The position numbers and the translations under genes were made by a program. From Bordetella parapertussis (lineage in GTDB: Bacteria; Pseudomonadota; Gammaproteobacteria; Burkholderiales; Burkholderiaceae_C): a stretch of 13,589 nt of DNA. The notes below the pieces were generated by a model. That model saw only the letters and a program-made list of their open reading frames with translations, searched no databases and was not told the DNA's origin. The first letter of the stretch is position 1, and each line of letters starts with the position of its first letter. The DNA lies in contig CAMDJU010000043.1 in NCBI GenBank assembly GCA_945900695.1, forward strand, positions 1-13,589, in the 5' to 3' direction. Shown here one piece after another: positions 7,613 through 13,589 of the stretch.

Positions 7613-8830
7613 ATGCCCGCTTTTTCTTATCAGGCCCTGGACGCCCAAGGTGGCACGCAAAGCGGCGTGGTCGAAGCCGATTCGGCACGCGCCGCGCGCA
7701 ACCAATTGCGGGCCCAGGCCTTGGTGCCGCTCAACCTCACGGCCTTGGGCCAGAGCGGCAGCGACAAGCCACGCCCCCTGGGCTGGCAAAGTGCGGCACT
7801 CACCCGCAGCGAACTGACCACCTGGACGCGCCAACTCGCCGGCTTGGTCGGCGCGGGCCTGCCCCTGGAGCGCGCCCTGAGCGCCTTGGCCGACGAGGCC
7901 GAACAACCGCGCCAACACCATTTGGTGGCGGCCTTGCGCGCCGAGGTCAATGCGGGATCTACCTTTGCACAGGCCTTGGGAGAACACCCGCGCGAGTTCC
8001 CACCCGTGTACCGCTCGGTGGTGGCGGCAGGCGAGCAAAGCGGCCATTTGGGCGAGGTGCTGGATCGCTTGGCCGACGACTTGGAGCAACAACAAACCCT
8101 GCGCGCCAAACTGCTGGCGGCCACCTTGTACCCGGCCATCGTGAGCGCCGTGGCCATGCTCATCGTGCTGTTTTTGCTGGCCTATGTGGTGCCCCAGGTG
8201 GCCACCGTGTTCCAGAGCAGCCAGCGCAGCTTGCCCACCCTGACGGTGGTGATGCTGGCCATCAGCCACGCGGTGCAAACCCTTTGGGCCTATGCCGCCG
8301 TGCTGCTGTTGGCCGGCAGCGCCTTGATGTGGCAAGCCCTGCGCCAACCCGCGGTGCGCGAGAGATGGGACGCGCTGTGGTTGCGCCTGCCCTTGGTCGG
8401 CCCCCTCGCACGCGGCTACAACGCGGCGCGCTTTGCCAGCACCTTGGCCATGCTGGCAGGTGCTGGCGTGCCCATCTTGCGCGCCCTGCACGCGGCCGCC
8501 GACACCTTGTCCAACCAAGCCCTGCGCGCCGATGCCTTGCAAGCCGAGGTTCTGGTGCGCGAAGGTGCCCCCTTGGCCCAAGCCCTGGCCTACCACCGCC
8601 GCCTGCCCAGCTTGCTGGCCATGTTTGTGCGCCAAGGCGAACAAACCGGGCGCTTGCCCGAAATGCTGCAACGCTGTGCCGAGCAACTGGGCAACGATGT
8701 GCAACGCCGCGCCATGCAACTGGCCACCATTCTCGAGCCGCTGCTGATCGTGGCCATGGGTGGCTTGGTCATGCTCATTGTGTTGGCAGTGATGCTGCCC
8801 ATCATCCAACTCAACCAGTGGGTGCGCTGA
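7613..8830 (+). CDS. gspF: GspF, T2SS inner-membrane platform protein
   Basis: GspF is the polytopic inner-membrane core of the T2SS platform, related to PilC. The 405-residue product has the typical N-terminal segment PAFSYQALDAQG and two homologous T2SSF domains. They are centred on LAGLVGAGLPLERALSAL (about 75-92) and LAMLAGAGVPILRAL (about 278-292). Three membrane spans are seen at about 170-193, 218-240 and 372-398. Length and layout are normal for the family. It begins 10 nt after the gspE stop, with no clear Shine-Dalgarno sequence, suggesting translation coupled to gspE. It is the last recognisable T2SS gene in the window. Confidence 0.96.
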   Translation: MPAFSYQALDAQGGTQSGVVEADSARAARNQLRAQALVPLNLTALGQSGSDKPRPLGWQSAALTRSELTTWTRQLAGLVGAGLPLERALSALADEAEQPRQHHLVAALRAEVNAGSTFAQALGEHPREFPPVYRSVVAAGEQSGHLGEVLDRLADDLEQQQTLRAKLLAATLYPAIVSAVAMLIVLFLLAYVVPQVATVFQSSQRSLPTLTVVMLAISHAVQTLWAYAAVLLLAGSALMWQALRQPAVRERWDALWLRLPLVGPLARGYNAARFASTLAMLAGAGVPILRALHAAADTLSNQALRADALQAEVLVREGAPLAQALAYHRRLPSLLAMFVRQGEQTGRLPEMLQRCAEQLGNDVQRRAMQLATILEPLLIVAMGGLVMLIVLAVMLPIIQLNQWVR

Positions 8831-8872
8831 CATGACCACACCGCGTTGCGCCCTTGCCCGTGCAGGTGTCCC

Positions 8873-9775
8873 ATGGGCGTGACCTTGGACGGCCAACTGG
8901 TGGTGGCGATTTCATCGCGCGCCTTGTTTGACTTTGAAGAAGAAAACCGCTTCTTTGAACAGGGAGACGACCGTGCCTACATGAAGCTGCAACTCGAGCG
9001 CTTGGAACAACCGGCCAATCCCGGGGTGGCGTTTTCGCTGGTGAAAAAGTTGCTGGCCTTCAACCATGGCGATGCGCCCCAAGTGGAAGTGGTGATCTTG
9101 TCGCGCAACGACCCGGTCAGTGGCATGCGGGTGTTTCGCTCGGCGCAGCACTACGGCCTGCCGATCCAGCGCGGCAGCTTCACCCGGGGCCAACCGCCGT
9201 GGCGCTACTTGAAGCCCTTGAACGCAAATTTGTTTTTATCGGCCCATCTGAGCGATGTGCGAGCTGCGCTCGACGCCGGCGTGCCCGCCGCTCAGGTCTA
9301 CCCGCACTCGGCACACGCGTCAGAGGCCCATCCCAACGAAGTGCGCATCGCTTTTGACGGCGACGCCGTGTTGTTTTCGGACGAGGCCGAGCAGGTGTTT
9401 GCCGCGCAAGGCCTGTCGGCCTTTCAAGCCCACGAACGCGACAAAGCCAGCCTGCCTTTGTCGGCAGGCCCGTTCAAGCCCCTGCTGGCTGCGCTGCACC
9501 GCTTGCAACGCGCCGGCACCCCCAGCATGCGCATCCGCACCGCCTTGGTCACCGCCCGCAGCGCCCCCGCCCACGAGCGCGCCATTCGCACGCTGATGGA
9601 CTGGGACATCGAGGTGGATGAGGCCATGTTCCTGGGCGGCCTGGACAAAGGCGCGTTTTTGCGCGAGTTCGAGCCCGACTTTTTCTTTGACGACCAAACC
9701 GGTCACATCGAATCCGCCGCCCAACACGTGCCCGCAGGCCACGTCGTCAGCGGCGTCAAAAACCCCGCCCCTTAA
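8873..9775 (+). CDS. Cytosolic 5'-nucleotidase-like protein (PF06189 family)
   Basis: This 300-residue protein resembles the bacterial relatives of animal cytosolic 5'-nucleotidase I, which dephosphorylate nucleoside monophosphates; its own substrate is unknown. Family features include LVVAISSRALFDFEEENRFF near the start (9-28), LSRNDPVSGMRVF (76-88) and YLKPLNANLFLSA (112-124). Haloacid-dehalogenase-type acidic motifs are also present: FDGDAVLFSDE (161-171), the threonine of LVTARS (225-230), K259 and the FFDDQTGHI cluster (271-279). The start is the first in-frame ATG, preceded by a weak AGGTG. An upstream TTG at 8846 would add nine residues with no family resemblance. It follows gspF by 42 nt on the same strand and may be co-transcribed, but no functional link to secretion is evident. 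Its TAA stop lies inside the first GGGGTCAGA repeat. Confidence 0.85.
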   Translation: MGVTLDGQLVVAISSRALFDFEEENRFFEQGDDRAYMKLQLERLEQPANPGVAFSLVKKLLAFNHGDAPQVEVVILSRNDPVSGMRVFRSAQHYGLPIQRGSFTRGQPPWRYLKPLNANLFLSAHLSDVRAALDAGVPAAQVYPHSAHASEAHPNEVRIAFDGDAVLFSDEAEQVFAAQGLSAFQAHERDKASLPLSAGPFKPLLAALHRLQRAGTPSMRIRTALVTARSAPAHERAIRTLMDWDIEVDEAMFLGGLDKGAFLREFEPDFFFDDQTGHIESAAQHVPAGHVVSGVKNPAP

Positions 9776-9862
9776 TTGGGGTCAGACTCCAGTTTTTCTC
9801 CGCCTGATGGGTAATTGGGGTCAGATTCTGTTAATTGGGGTCATTAATTAGGGTCAGATTCC
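9774..9862 (+). repeat. Cluster of four AATTGGGGTCAGATTCC-type repeats
   Basis: Four direct copies of an AATTGGGGTCA-type motif start at 9774, 9813, 9833 and 9846. Three continue into GACTCC, GATTC or GATTCC, and the copy at 9833 is cut short after GGGGTCA by the next copy. The first overlaps the stop codon of the nucleotidase gene. Similar GGGGTCAGA motifs are known as dispersed intergenic repeats in proteobacteria, often near IS200-like or REP-associated transposase genes. That link is recalled knowledge, and no transposase is visible here. Confidence 0.8.
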
Positions 9863-9867
9863 AATTT
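9831..9867 (+). repeat. Outer inverted repeat, left copy (37 bp)
   Basis: This 37-bp stretch matches the reverse complement of 12425-12461 at 36 of 37 positions by direct comparison. It spans the third and fourth GGGGTCA motifs plus CCAATTT. With its partner it brackets the eamA-ttcA gene pair. Confidence 0.9.
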
Positions 9868-9911
9868 CTTTGGGCCATGCTCCCTTGGCGCTAAGCCATC
9901 CGCCTTTTGTG

Positions 9912-9934
9912 GCTGAGCCCGTCCCGTTGGTGGG
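9912..9934 (+). repeat. Middle inverted repeat, left copy (23 bp)
   Basis: This 23-bp stretch, starting GCTGAGCCCG and ending GTTGGTGGG, matches the reverse complement of 12350-12372 at 22 of 23 positions. It sits between the outer 37-bp repeat and the 84-bp repeat and overlaps the latter by five bases. The DNA between the outer and middle repeats (about 44 bp here, 52 bp on the right) is only loosely similar. Confidence 0.85.
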
Positions 9935-10013
9935 CGTGCGGTCCGACGACATCGGAGCGCAGCGACTGGAGGAGGCCTGCACACCCCGAGATGACGGTTT
10001 TTGAGGGGGAGTT
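9930..10013 (-). repeat. 84-bp repeat, left copy, downstream of the EamA gene
   Basis: By direct comparison it matches the reverse complement of 12090-12173 at 79 of 84 positions. Read from the EamA stop codon, it starts 20 nt downstream with AACTCCCCCTCAAAAACCG. The copy after ttcA has the same orientation relative to its gene. It contains the core GGAGCGCAGCGACTGG (9954-9969) and a small perfect stem CCGA-CGACA-TCGG (9943-9955). It lies between convergent genes, so a role in 3'-end formation is possible but unproven. Confidence 0.9.
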
Positions 10014-10033
10014 AACCGCATCGCCCACAAAAC

Positions 10034-10978
10034 TCACCCTGCCAATCGCGCCTCACGCCGCGCCGCCCACACCGTGGCGCCCAAAATCACCAGCGCACCC
10101 AACACCGTGGTCACCAAGGGCACCTCGGAAAACAAAAACCAGCCCCACAGCGACGCCCACAACAAATCCAAAAACCGCAGCGACTGCAAAGCCGACACAT
10201 CCACCGCTTGGAACGCACGCGTCATGAAGTAATGCCCCGTGGTGCCCAAGGCCCCAGCGCACAAAATCACCAGCCACTGCCCAGCCGTGGGCGCGCGCCA
10301 ATTCAGCAGCGCCAAGGGCAGGGTGAACAAGCTCACGGAGATGGTTTGCCACAACACAATCACCTTGGGTGAGTCGTGCCGCGTCATGGCCTTGGTGATC
10401 AAAACCGAAATGGCAAAAATCGGTGACGAAGCCAGCATCACCATGGTGTACCAACCCGCTTGGCCCGACAAATTGGGCCCCACGATCACCAACACACCAG
10501 CAAACCCAAGCAACGCTGCGATCCAGCGGTGGGCGCGCATGGGCTCACCCAAAAACCACGCCGCACCGAGCATGATGAAGATGGGCCCGGTGAAACTCAA
10601 GGCCGTCATATCGGCCAAGGCGATGTGCGGCAAGGCGGTGAACCACAGCGACAAGGCCACGGTGTGCACCGCACCGCGCAACAATTGCCCGCGCACGCTC
10701 ACCGGCTTGAACCCGGCCCAGCCCACGCGCAGCAAAAACGGTGCGATCAACGCCAAGCTGGCGATGTAGCGCATGCACATGGCTTGGTACACATCCAGGT
10801 TCATCGACAACACCCTGCTGGCCACGTTGAGCGCGCACAAAGTGATGCCCGCCAATGTGGCCCACAGCATGCCACGCACCGAGAGTGGCCAGCGGCGACT
10901 GCGGCGCGTGACATGGGCGCGCCACAAGCGCTGCACAAGCAAGCGCGCGCGGCCCATGGCAGTGGGCTCAAGCGCCAT
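10034..10978 (-). CDS. EamA/DMT-superfamily transporter
   Basis: This is a 314-residue inner-membrane protein of the drug/metabolite transporter superfamily with two EamA repeats (about 37-168 and 178-306), giving about ten membrane helices. Recognisable segments are ALADMTALSFTGPIFIMLGA (120-139) followed by FLGEPMRAHRWIAALLGFAG (142-161), typical of the end of the first repeat. ALQSLRFLDLLWASLWGWFL (263-282) occupies the matching place in the second. The first 35 residues are Arg-rich and precede the first helix. Starts at M8 or M37 are possible; the first ATG was taken. The substrate cannot be read from sequence, since the family includes metabolite and amino-acid exporters. It is divergent from ttcA with 118 bp between the two starts, which must hold both promoters, although no strong -35/-10 pair was seen. 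Confidence 0.88.
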   Translation of the reverse strand: MALEPTAMGRARLLVQRLWRAHVTRRSRRWPLSVRGMLWATLAGITLCALNVASRVLSMNLDVYQAMCMRYIASLALIAPFLLRVGWAGFKPVSVRGQLLRGAVHTVALSLWFTALPHIALADMTALSFTGPIFIMLGAAWFLGEPMRAHRWIAALLGFAGVLVIVGPNLSGQAGWYTMVMLASSPIFAISVLITKAMTRHDSPKVIVLWQTISVSLFTLPLALLNWRAPTAGQWLVILCAGALGTTGHYFMTRAFQAVDVSALQSLRFLDLLWASLWGWFLFSEVPLVTTVLGALVILGATVWAARREARLAG

Positions 10979-11096
10979 GAGAAGGTTGGTTACAACGGCT
11001 GGTCGTGGCGTTGGTCATCAGCCCAGTTTAGGGCTTGGGTGGGCAGGGGTCGGGCGCACACGCGACAATCAGGCCTCCAGCACAGGACCTTAGCCC

Positions 11097-12065
11097 ATGA
11101 CCGCGATCCTTCACCCCCCAGAAGCCCCCACTTGGCCAGAAACACTGGATGCGCCTGGCCCTTTGTCCCCTGAGCAATCAGGGGCACGCCGCTTGGTGAT
11201 CGAACGCGAAGCCCACAAGTTGGAAAAACGCCTGTGTCGCCAAATGGGCGAGGCGATTGTGCAGTTCAACATGATCGAAGAGGGCGACAAGGTGATGGTG
11301 TGCCTGTCGGGCGGCAAAGACAGCTATGGCATGCTGGACATCTTGCTCAAGATGAAAGCCCGCGCGCCCATTCACTTTGACATCGTCGCCGTCAACCTGG
11401 ACCAAAAGCAGCCGGGCTTTCCCGCCCATGTGCTGCCCGACTATTTGACCCAGTTGGGGGTGCCGTTTCACATCGAAAACCAGGACACCTATTCGATCGT
11501 GAAAGACAAAATCCCCGAGGGCAAAACCATGTGCAGCCTGTGCAGCCGCTTGCGCCGGGGCATTTTGTACCGCGTGGCCGATGAATTGGGTGCCACCAAA
11601 ATCGCCTTGGGCCACCACCGCGACGACATCTTACAAACGTTTTTTCTGAACATGTTTTTCGGTGGCAAGTTAAAGAGCATGCCCCCGAAGTTGGTGAGCG
11701 ACGATGGCCGCCACATCGTGATCCGTCCCCTGGCCTTTGTGGCCGAACGCGACTTAGAGCGCTGGGCCGTGCACCGCGCCTTCCCCATCATCCCTTGCAC
11801 CTTGTGCGGCAGCCAAGACGGTTTGCAGCGCCAGCAAGTGGGGGCGATGTTGCGCGATTGGGAGAAGAAGCATCCAGGCCGGCTGGACAATATGTTCAAC
11901 GCCTTGCAACACACCGTGCCCTCGCATTTGCTCGATGCCTCTTTGTTTGATTTCCAAGGCCTCAAAGCCACGGGTGTGCCAAACCCTGACGGCGACACCG
12001 CATTTGATGTGTCGCCACTGCCCGCCGCGGGCTTGCCGGGGGTGCAGGTGGTGAATTTGGGGTGA
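11097..12065 (+). CDS. ttcA: TtcA, tRNA 2-thiocytidine(32) synthetase
   Basis: TtcA inserts sulfur at C2 of cytidine 32 in certain tRNAs, using ATP and an iron-sulfur cluster. The 322-residue protein has the PP-loop motif SGGKDS (71-76) for adenylation. It also has the cysteines expected of TtcA: the pair CSLC (C146, C149) and a further CTLC (C234, C237); cluster ligation by two of the first and one of the second is known for the family. [19 protein letters not shown] (172-190) is a strong family signature. The first 30 residues are a Pro-rich, poorly conserved extension. AGGA at 11084-11087 lies 9 nt before the ATG as a plausible Shine-Dalgarno site. The gene is divergent from the EamA gene, and 24 nt after its stop begins an 84-bp repeat. 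TtcA is normally a housekeeping gene. Confidence 0.96.
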   Translation: MTAILHPPEAPTWPETLDAPGPLSPEQSGARRLVIEREAHKLEKRLCRQMGEAIVQFNMIEEGDKVMVCLSGGKDSYGMLDILLKMKARAPIHFDIVAVNLDQKQPGFPAHVLPDYLTQLGVPFHIENQDTYSIVKDKIPEGKTMCSLCSRLRRGILYRVADELGATKIALGHHRDDILQTFFLNMFFGGKLKSMPPKLVSDDGRHIVIRPLAFVAERDLERWAVHRAFPIIPCTLCGSQDGLQRQQVGAMLRDWEKKHPGRLDNMFNALQHTVPSHLLDASLFDFQGLKATGVPNPDGDTAFDVSPLPAAGLPGVQVVNLG

Positions 12066-12089
12066 TGTCTGGTTTGGGGACTTTGTTTG

Positions 12090-12173
12090 AACTCCCCCTC
12101 AAAAACCGCCATCTCGGGGTATGCAGGCCTCCTCCAGTCGCTGCGCTCCGATGTCGTCAGCCCGCACACCCAC
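12090..12173 (+). repeat. 84-bp repeat, right copy, downstream of ttcA
   Basis: This is the inverted partner of 9930-10013 (79 of 84 identical). It begins 24 nt after the ttcA stop, in the same orientation relative to ttcA as the left copy is to the EamA gene. The core, reverse complement of GGAGCGCAGCGACTGG, is at 12134-12149. No U-tract follows, so it is not a classical intrinsic terminator. Confidence 0.9.
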
Positions 12174-12292
12174 TTGTGTCGGTTTCCATGTGATCGTGGT
12201 GGACAAGTTATCTGCGCAGAAATATGCAGGCTATTTACCGCATGCATGGGCATGACAACAGTTTGCGCGCTTAAGTCTCTTTCGCAGCACCG
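12174..12292. other. Unassigned spacer between two repeat copies
   Basis: This stretch has lower GC than the genes and contains no convincing open reading frame, promoter or RNA gene. The only small features are short palindromes around GCATGC near 12240. Together with the flanking repeats it fills the gap from ttcA to the FAH gene terminator. Confidence 0.5.
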
Positions 12293-12293
12293 A

Positions 12294-12356
12294 TGGTGGG
12301 TGCGTCGCCCGACAACATTGGAGCGCAGCGACTGGCGAAGGGCGGCGTACCCACCA
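12294..12356. repeat. Third repeat core: long imperfect palindrome
   Basis: Arms 12295-12310 (GGTGGGTGCGTCGCCC) and 12340-12355 (GGGCGGCGTACCCACC) pair over 16 positions with two G-T wobbles. One further T-A pair (12294/12356) extends the stem. The 29-nt loop carries the shared core GGAGCGCAGCGACTGG (12320-12335). It is related to the two 84-bp copies but lacks their AACTCCCCCTC end. As RNA or single-stranded DNA it could fold into a long hairpin. Confidence 0.8.
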
Positions 12357-12372
12357 ACGGGGCGGGCTCAGC
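12350..12372 (-). repeat. Middle inverted repeat, right copy (23 bp)
   Basis: It matches the reverse complement of 9912-9934 at 22 of 23 positions. It overlaps the right arm of the palindrome at 12294-12356, so on this side the 23-bp block is joined to a core in the opposite orientation from the left side. Confidence 0.85.
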
Positions 12373-12424
12373 GCAATGCAAGCTCGGCCATCAAACTGAC
12401 AAGCACCAAAAAAACCTGCCCAAA

Positions 12425-12461
12425 AAATTGGAATCTGACCCCAATTAATGACCCCAATTAA
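12425..12461 (-). repeat. Outer inverted repeat, right copy (37 bp)
   Basis: This is the reverse-complement partner of 9831-9867, differing at one position. It carries two GGGGTCA motifs on the - strand. Together the outer copies delimit about 2.6 kb holding the EamA gene and ttcA. Confidence 0.9.
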
Positions 12462-12486
12462 CCCACCCCGAATGGCCTGGGCTTAG

Positions 12487-12517
12487 AAAACAAAAAACGG
12501 CCCGAGGGCCGTTTTTG
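12487..12517 (-). terminator. Intrinsic terminator of the FAH gene
   Basis: A perfect stem pairs 12493-12502 with 12507-12516 (AAAAACGGCC against GGCCGTTTTT) around a 4-nt loop. On the - strand it is followed by a T-rich run. It sits about 20 nt past the FAH stop codon, as expected for a Rho-independent terminator. Confidence 0.9.
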
Positions 12518-12534
12518 TGAAAGCACAAAAGGCT

Positions 12535-13401
12535 TTAGCGCTTTTTGTAGCCCACCACTTTTTGCGTTTGCACGCCCAGGCCTTCGATGCCCACGGTCAT
12601 CACGTCGCCAGCTTTCAAAAATACCGGCGCGGGTTTGCCGTTTTTCTTGATGCCCATGCCCACGCCGGCAGGGGTGCCGGTGGCGATCACGTCGCCGGGG
12701 TACAGGGTGGTGAATTGGCTCACATAGCTCACCAACTTGGCCACATTGAAAATCATGTTCTTGGTGTTGCCGTTTTGCATGCGCTCGCCATTGAGCTCCA
12801 TCCACACACTCAGCTTTTGCGGGCTGGCGACTTCGTCGCGCGTCACCAACCAAGGGCCAATGGGGCCGAAGGTGTCGCAACCCTTGCCCTTGTCCCAGGT
12901 GCCGCCGCGCTCGATTTGGAACTCGCGCTCGCTCACATCGTTGATGGTGCAGTAGCCGGCCACATGGTCGAGGGCGCTTTTTTGTGACACATAGCTGGCG
13001 GTGGTGCCGATGACCACGCCGAGTTCGACTTCCCAATCGCCTTTGACCGAGCCCTTGGGCAGCATGACGTCGTCATCTGGGCCTTGGATGCAATCGACAA
13101 ACTTAGAGAAGATGATGGGCTCTTTGGGCAGGGGCAAGTTGGCCTCGGCAGCGTGGTCGGCGTAGTTCAGGCCAATGGCGATGAACTTACCCACGTTGGT
13201 CACTGGGCAGCCCATGCGGGGCTTGCCTTTGACCAAGGGTAGGCTGTCGGTTTTGAGCTTGCGCAGTTTGGCCAAGGCCTTGTCATTGAGTTGATCGGGG
13301 GTGACGTCTTTGATGACCTTGCTCAGGTCACGCAACTTGCCTTGTGCGTCGATGAGGCCGGGTTTTTCTTGGCCGGGTTTGCCGTAGCGAACGAGTTTCA
13401 T
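12535..13401 (-). CDS. Fumarylacetoacetate hydrolase (FAH)-family protein
   Basis: This 288-residue enzyme belongs to the FAH superfamily, whose members hydrolyse, hydrate or decarboxylate beta-diketo or 2-keto acids using a divalent metal. Visible features are FIAIGLNYADHAAE (73-86), the metal-site segment GDWEVELGVVIG (121-132; E124, E126) with a likely third ligand D155 in GYCTINDVSERE (149-160), and the signature GDVIATGTPAGVGMG (236-250). The N-terminal 65 residues form the usual small cap domain. GAAAGG at 13408-13413 (- strand), 6 nt before the ATG, is a good Shine-Dalgarno site. Its upstream neighbour on the same strand is an SDR dehydrogenase. This pairing occurs in sugar-acid pathways such as 2,4-diketo-3-deoxy-L-fuconate cleavage, and such proteins are often misnamed ureidoglycolate lyase. 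The substrate remains open. Confidence 0.92.
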   Translation of the reverse strand: MKLVRYGKPGQEKPGLIDAQGKLRDLSKVIKDVTPDQLNDKALAKLRKLKTDSLPLVKGKPRMGCPVTNVGKFIAIGLNYADHAAEANLPLPKEPIIFSKFVDCIQGPDDDVMLPKGSVKGDWEVELGVVIGTTASYVSQKSALDHVAGYCTINDVSEREFQIERGGTWDKGKGCDTFGPIGPWLVTRDEVASPQKLSVWMELNGERMQNGNTKNMIFNVAKLVSYVSQFTTLYPGDVIATGTPAGVGMGIKKNGKPAPVFLKAGDVMTVGIEGLGVQTQKVVGYKKR

Positions 13402-13425
13402 GGGTTGCCTTTCAAAAAAAATGGT

Positions 13426-13444
13426 GTCACGGTATGTGACCGTG
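13426..13444. promoter_or_regulatory. Overlapping inverted repeats, candidate operator of the FAH gene
   Basis: Two perfect inverted repeats overlap: GTCAC-N5-GTGAC (13426-13440) and CACGGT-N5-ACCGTG (13428-13444). They lie 25-43 nt upstream of the FAH start. A weak -10-like TACACT (- strand, 13455-13460) just upstream would place this palindrome around the transcript start, a usual position for a repressor site. The regulator is unknown. Confidence 0.4.
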
Positions 13445-13502
13445 TGCGGGGTGGAGTGTATCGGTTTGGCGCACCGGGTTCACACACAAAAGCACACTTG
13501 CA

Positions 13503-13589
13503 TCAGTAGGTGGAGCGCCCACCCGAGAGGTCAAACACCGCACCCGTGGAGAACGAGCAATCGTCGGTGCACAACCAGGTGACCATGGC
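13503..13589 (-). CDS. Short-chain dehydrogenase/reductase (C-terminal end only)
   Basis: The last 28 codons of a - strand gene that begins outside the window. The translation AMVTWLCTDDCSFSTGAVFD followed by LSGGRSTY matches the usual SDR C-terminus: a helix, a 'FxTG' segment and a final 'DxSGG' strand. SDR enzymes are NAD(P)-dependent oxidoreductases with a Rossmann fold; the catalytic residues are not in view. It is upstream of the FAH gene on the same strand with about 100 bp between, so the two may form an operon or have separate promoters. The substrate cannot be judged from this fragment. Confidence 0.82.
   Translation of the reverse strand, partial: AMVTWLCTDDCSFSTGAVFDLSGGRSTY

Noticed and set aside
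7589..8896. 435-residue open frame on the - strand opposite gspF
   Set aside because: Gln/His/Gly-rich mirror of the GspF codons, with no domain; gspF is clear on the other strand.
9907..10227. 106-residue open frame over the left repeat and EamA 3' end
   Set aside because: It overlaps the repeat and the reverse strand of the EamA gene and is Pro/Thr-rich without similarity to known proteins.
10979..11096. Promoter pair between the EamA gene and ttcA
   Set aside because: GACAAT at 11064-11069 resembles a -10 box for ttcA, but no acceptable -35 lies at the right spacing, and nothing clear was found for the EamA gene.
12087..12461. 124-residue open frame after ttcA
   Set aside because: It reads through the 84-bp repeat, the spacer and the palindrome, starts at TTG, and has no coding character. 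The repeated peptide pattern seen in several frames (such as SERSDWRR) simply comes from the DNA repeat.

Overview
The window is high-GC DNA that reads like a betaproteobacterium of the Burkholderiales, most likely the Comamonadaceae (Limnohabitans/Rhodoferax/Curvibacter type). This placement is an inference from protein style, codon use and gene content; no rRNA or other marker gene is present.

Positions 1-8830 hold a tightly packed type II secretion (T2SS, general secretion pathway) operon on the + strand: the 3' end of gspJ, then gspK, gspL, gspM, gspN, gspD, gspE and gspF. Junctions are ATGA/TGATG overlaps or gaps of at most 22 nt, so co-transcription and translational coupling are likely. 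Together they encode minor pseudopilins (J, K), the inner-membrane assembly platform (L, M, F), the N protein, the outer-membrane secretin (D) and the cytoplasmic ATPase (E). gspC and gspG/H/I are not in view; G/H/I are expected upstream of gspJ. Several members carry unusual parts: a very long GspK leader, low-complexity inserts in GspJ, GspM and GspD, and a collapsed cysteine loop in GspE.

A cytosolic 5'-nucleotidase-like gene (8873-9775) follows gspF by 42 nt and may be the last gene of that transcript. Next come two divergent genes: an EamA/DMT-family transporter on the - strand (10034-10978) and ttcA, the tRNA C32 thiolase, on the + strand (11097-12065). This pair is bracketed by inverted copies of composite intergenic repeats. 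These comprise a 37-bp AATTGGGGTCAGATTCC-type repeat, a 23-bp repeat, and an 84-bp repeat whose copies start about 20-25 nt after the stop codon of each gene. A third core copy forms a long imperfect palindrome at 12294-12356. This repeat architecture is the least explained structure in the window.

The right end (12487-13589) carries a - strand catabolic operon fragment: the C-terminal end of a short-chain dehydrogenase (SDR), a gap with a candidate operator, a fumarylacetoacetate hydrolase (FAH)-family gene, and an intrinsic terminator. The SDR/FAH pairing suggests sugar-acid or related ketoacid degradation, but the substrate cannot be read from the sequence.

No tRNA, rRNA, CRISPR array, transposase gene or prophage gene was recognised.
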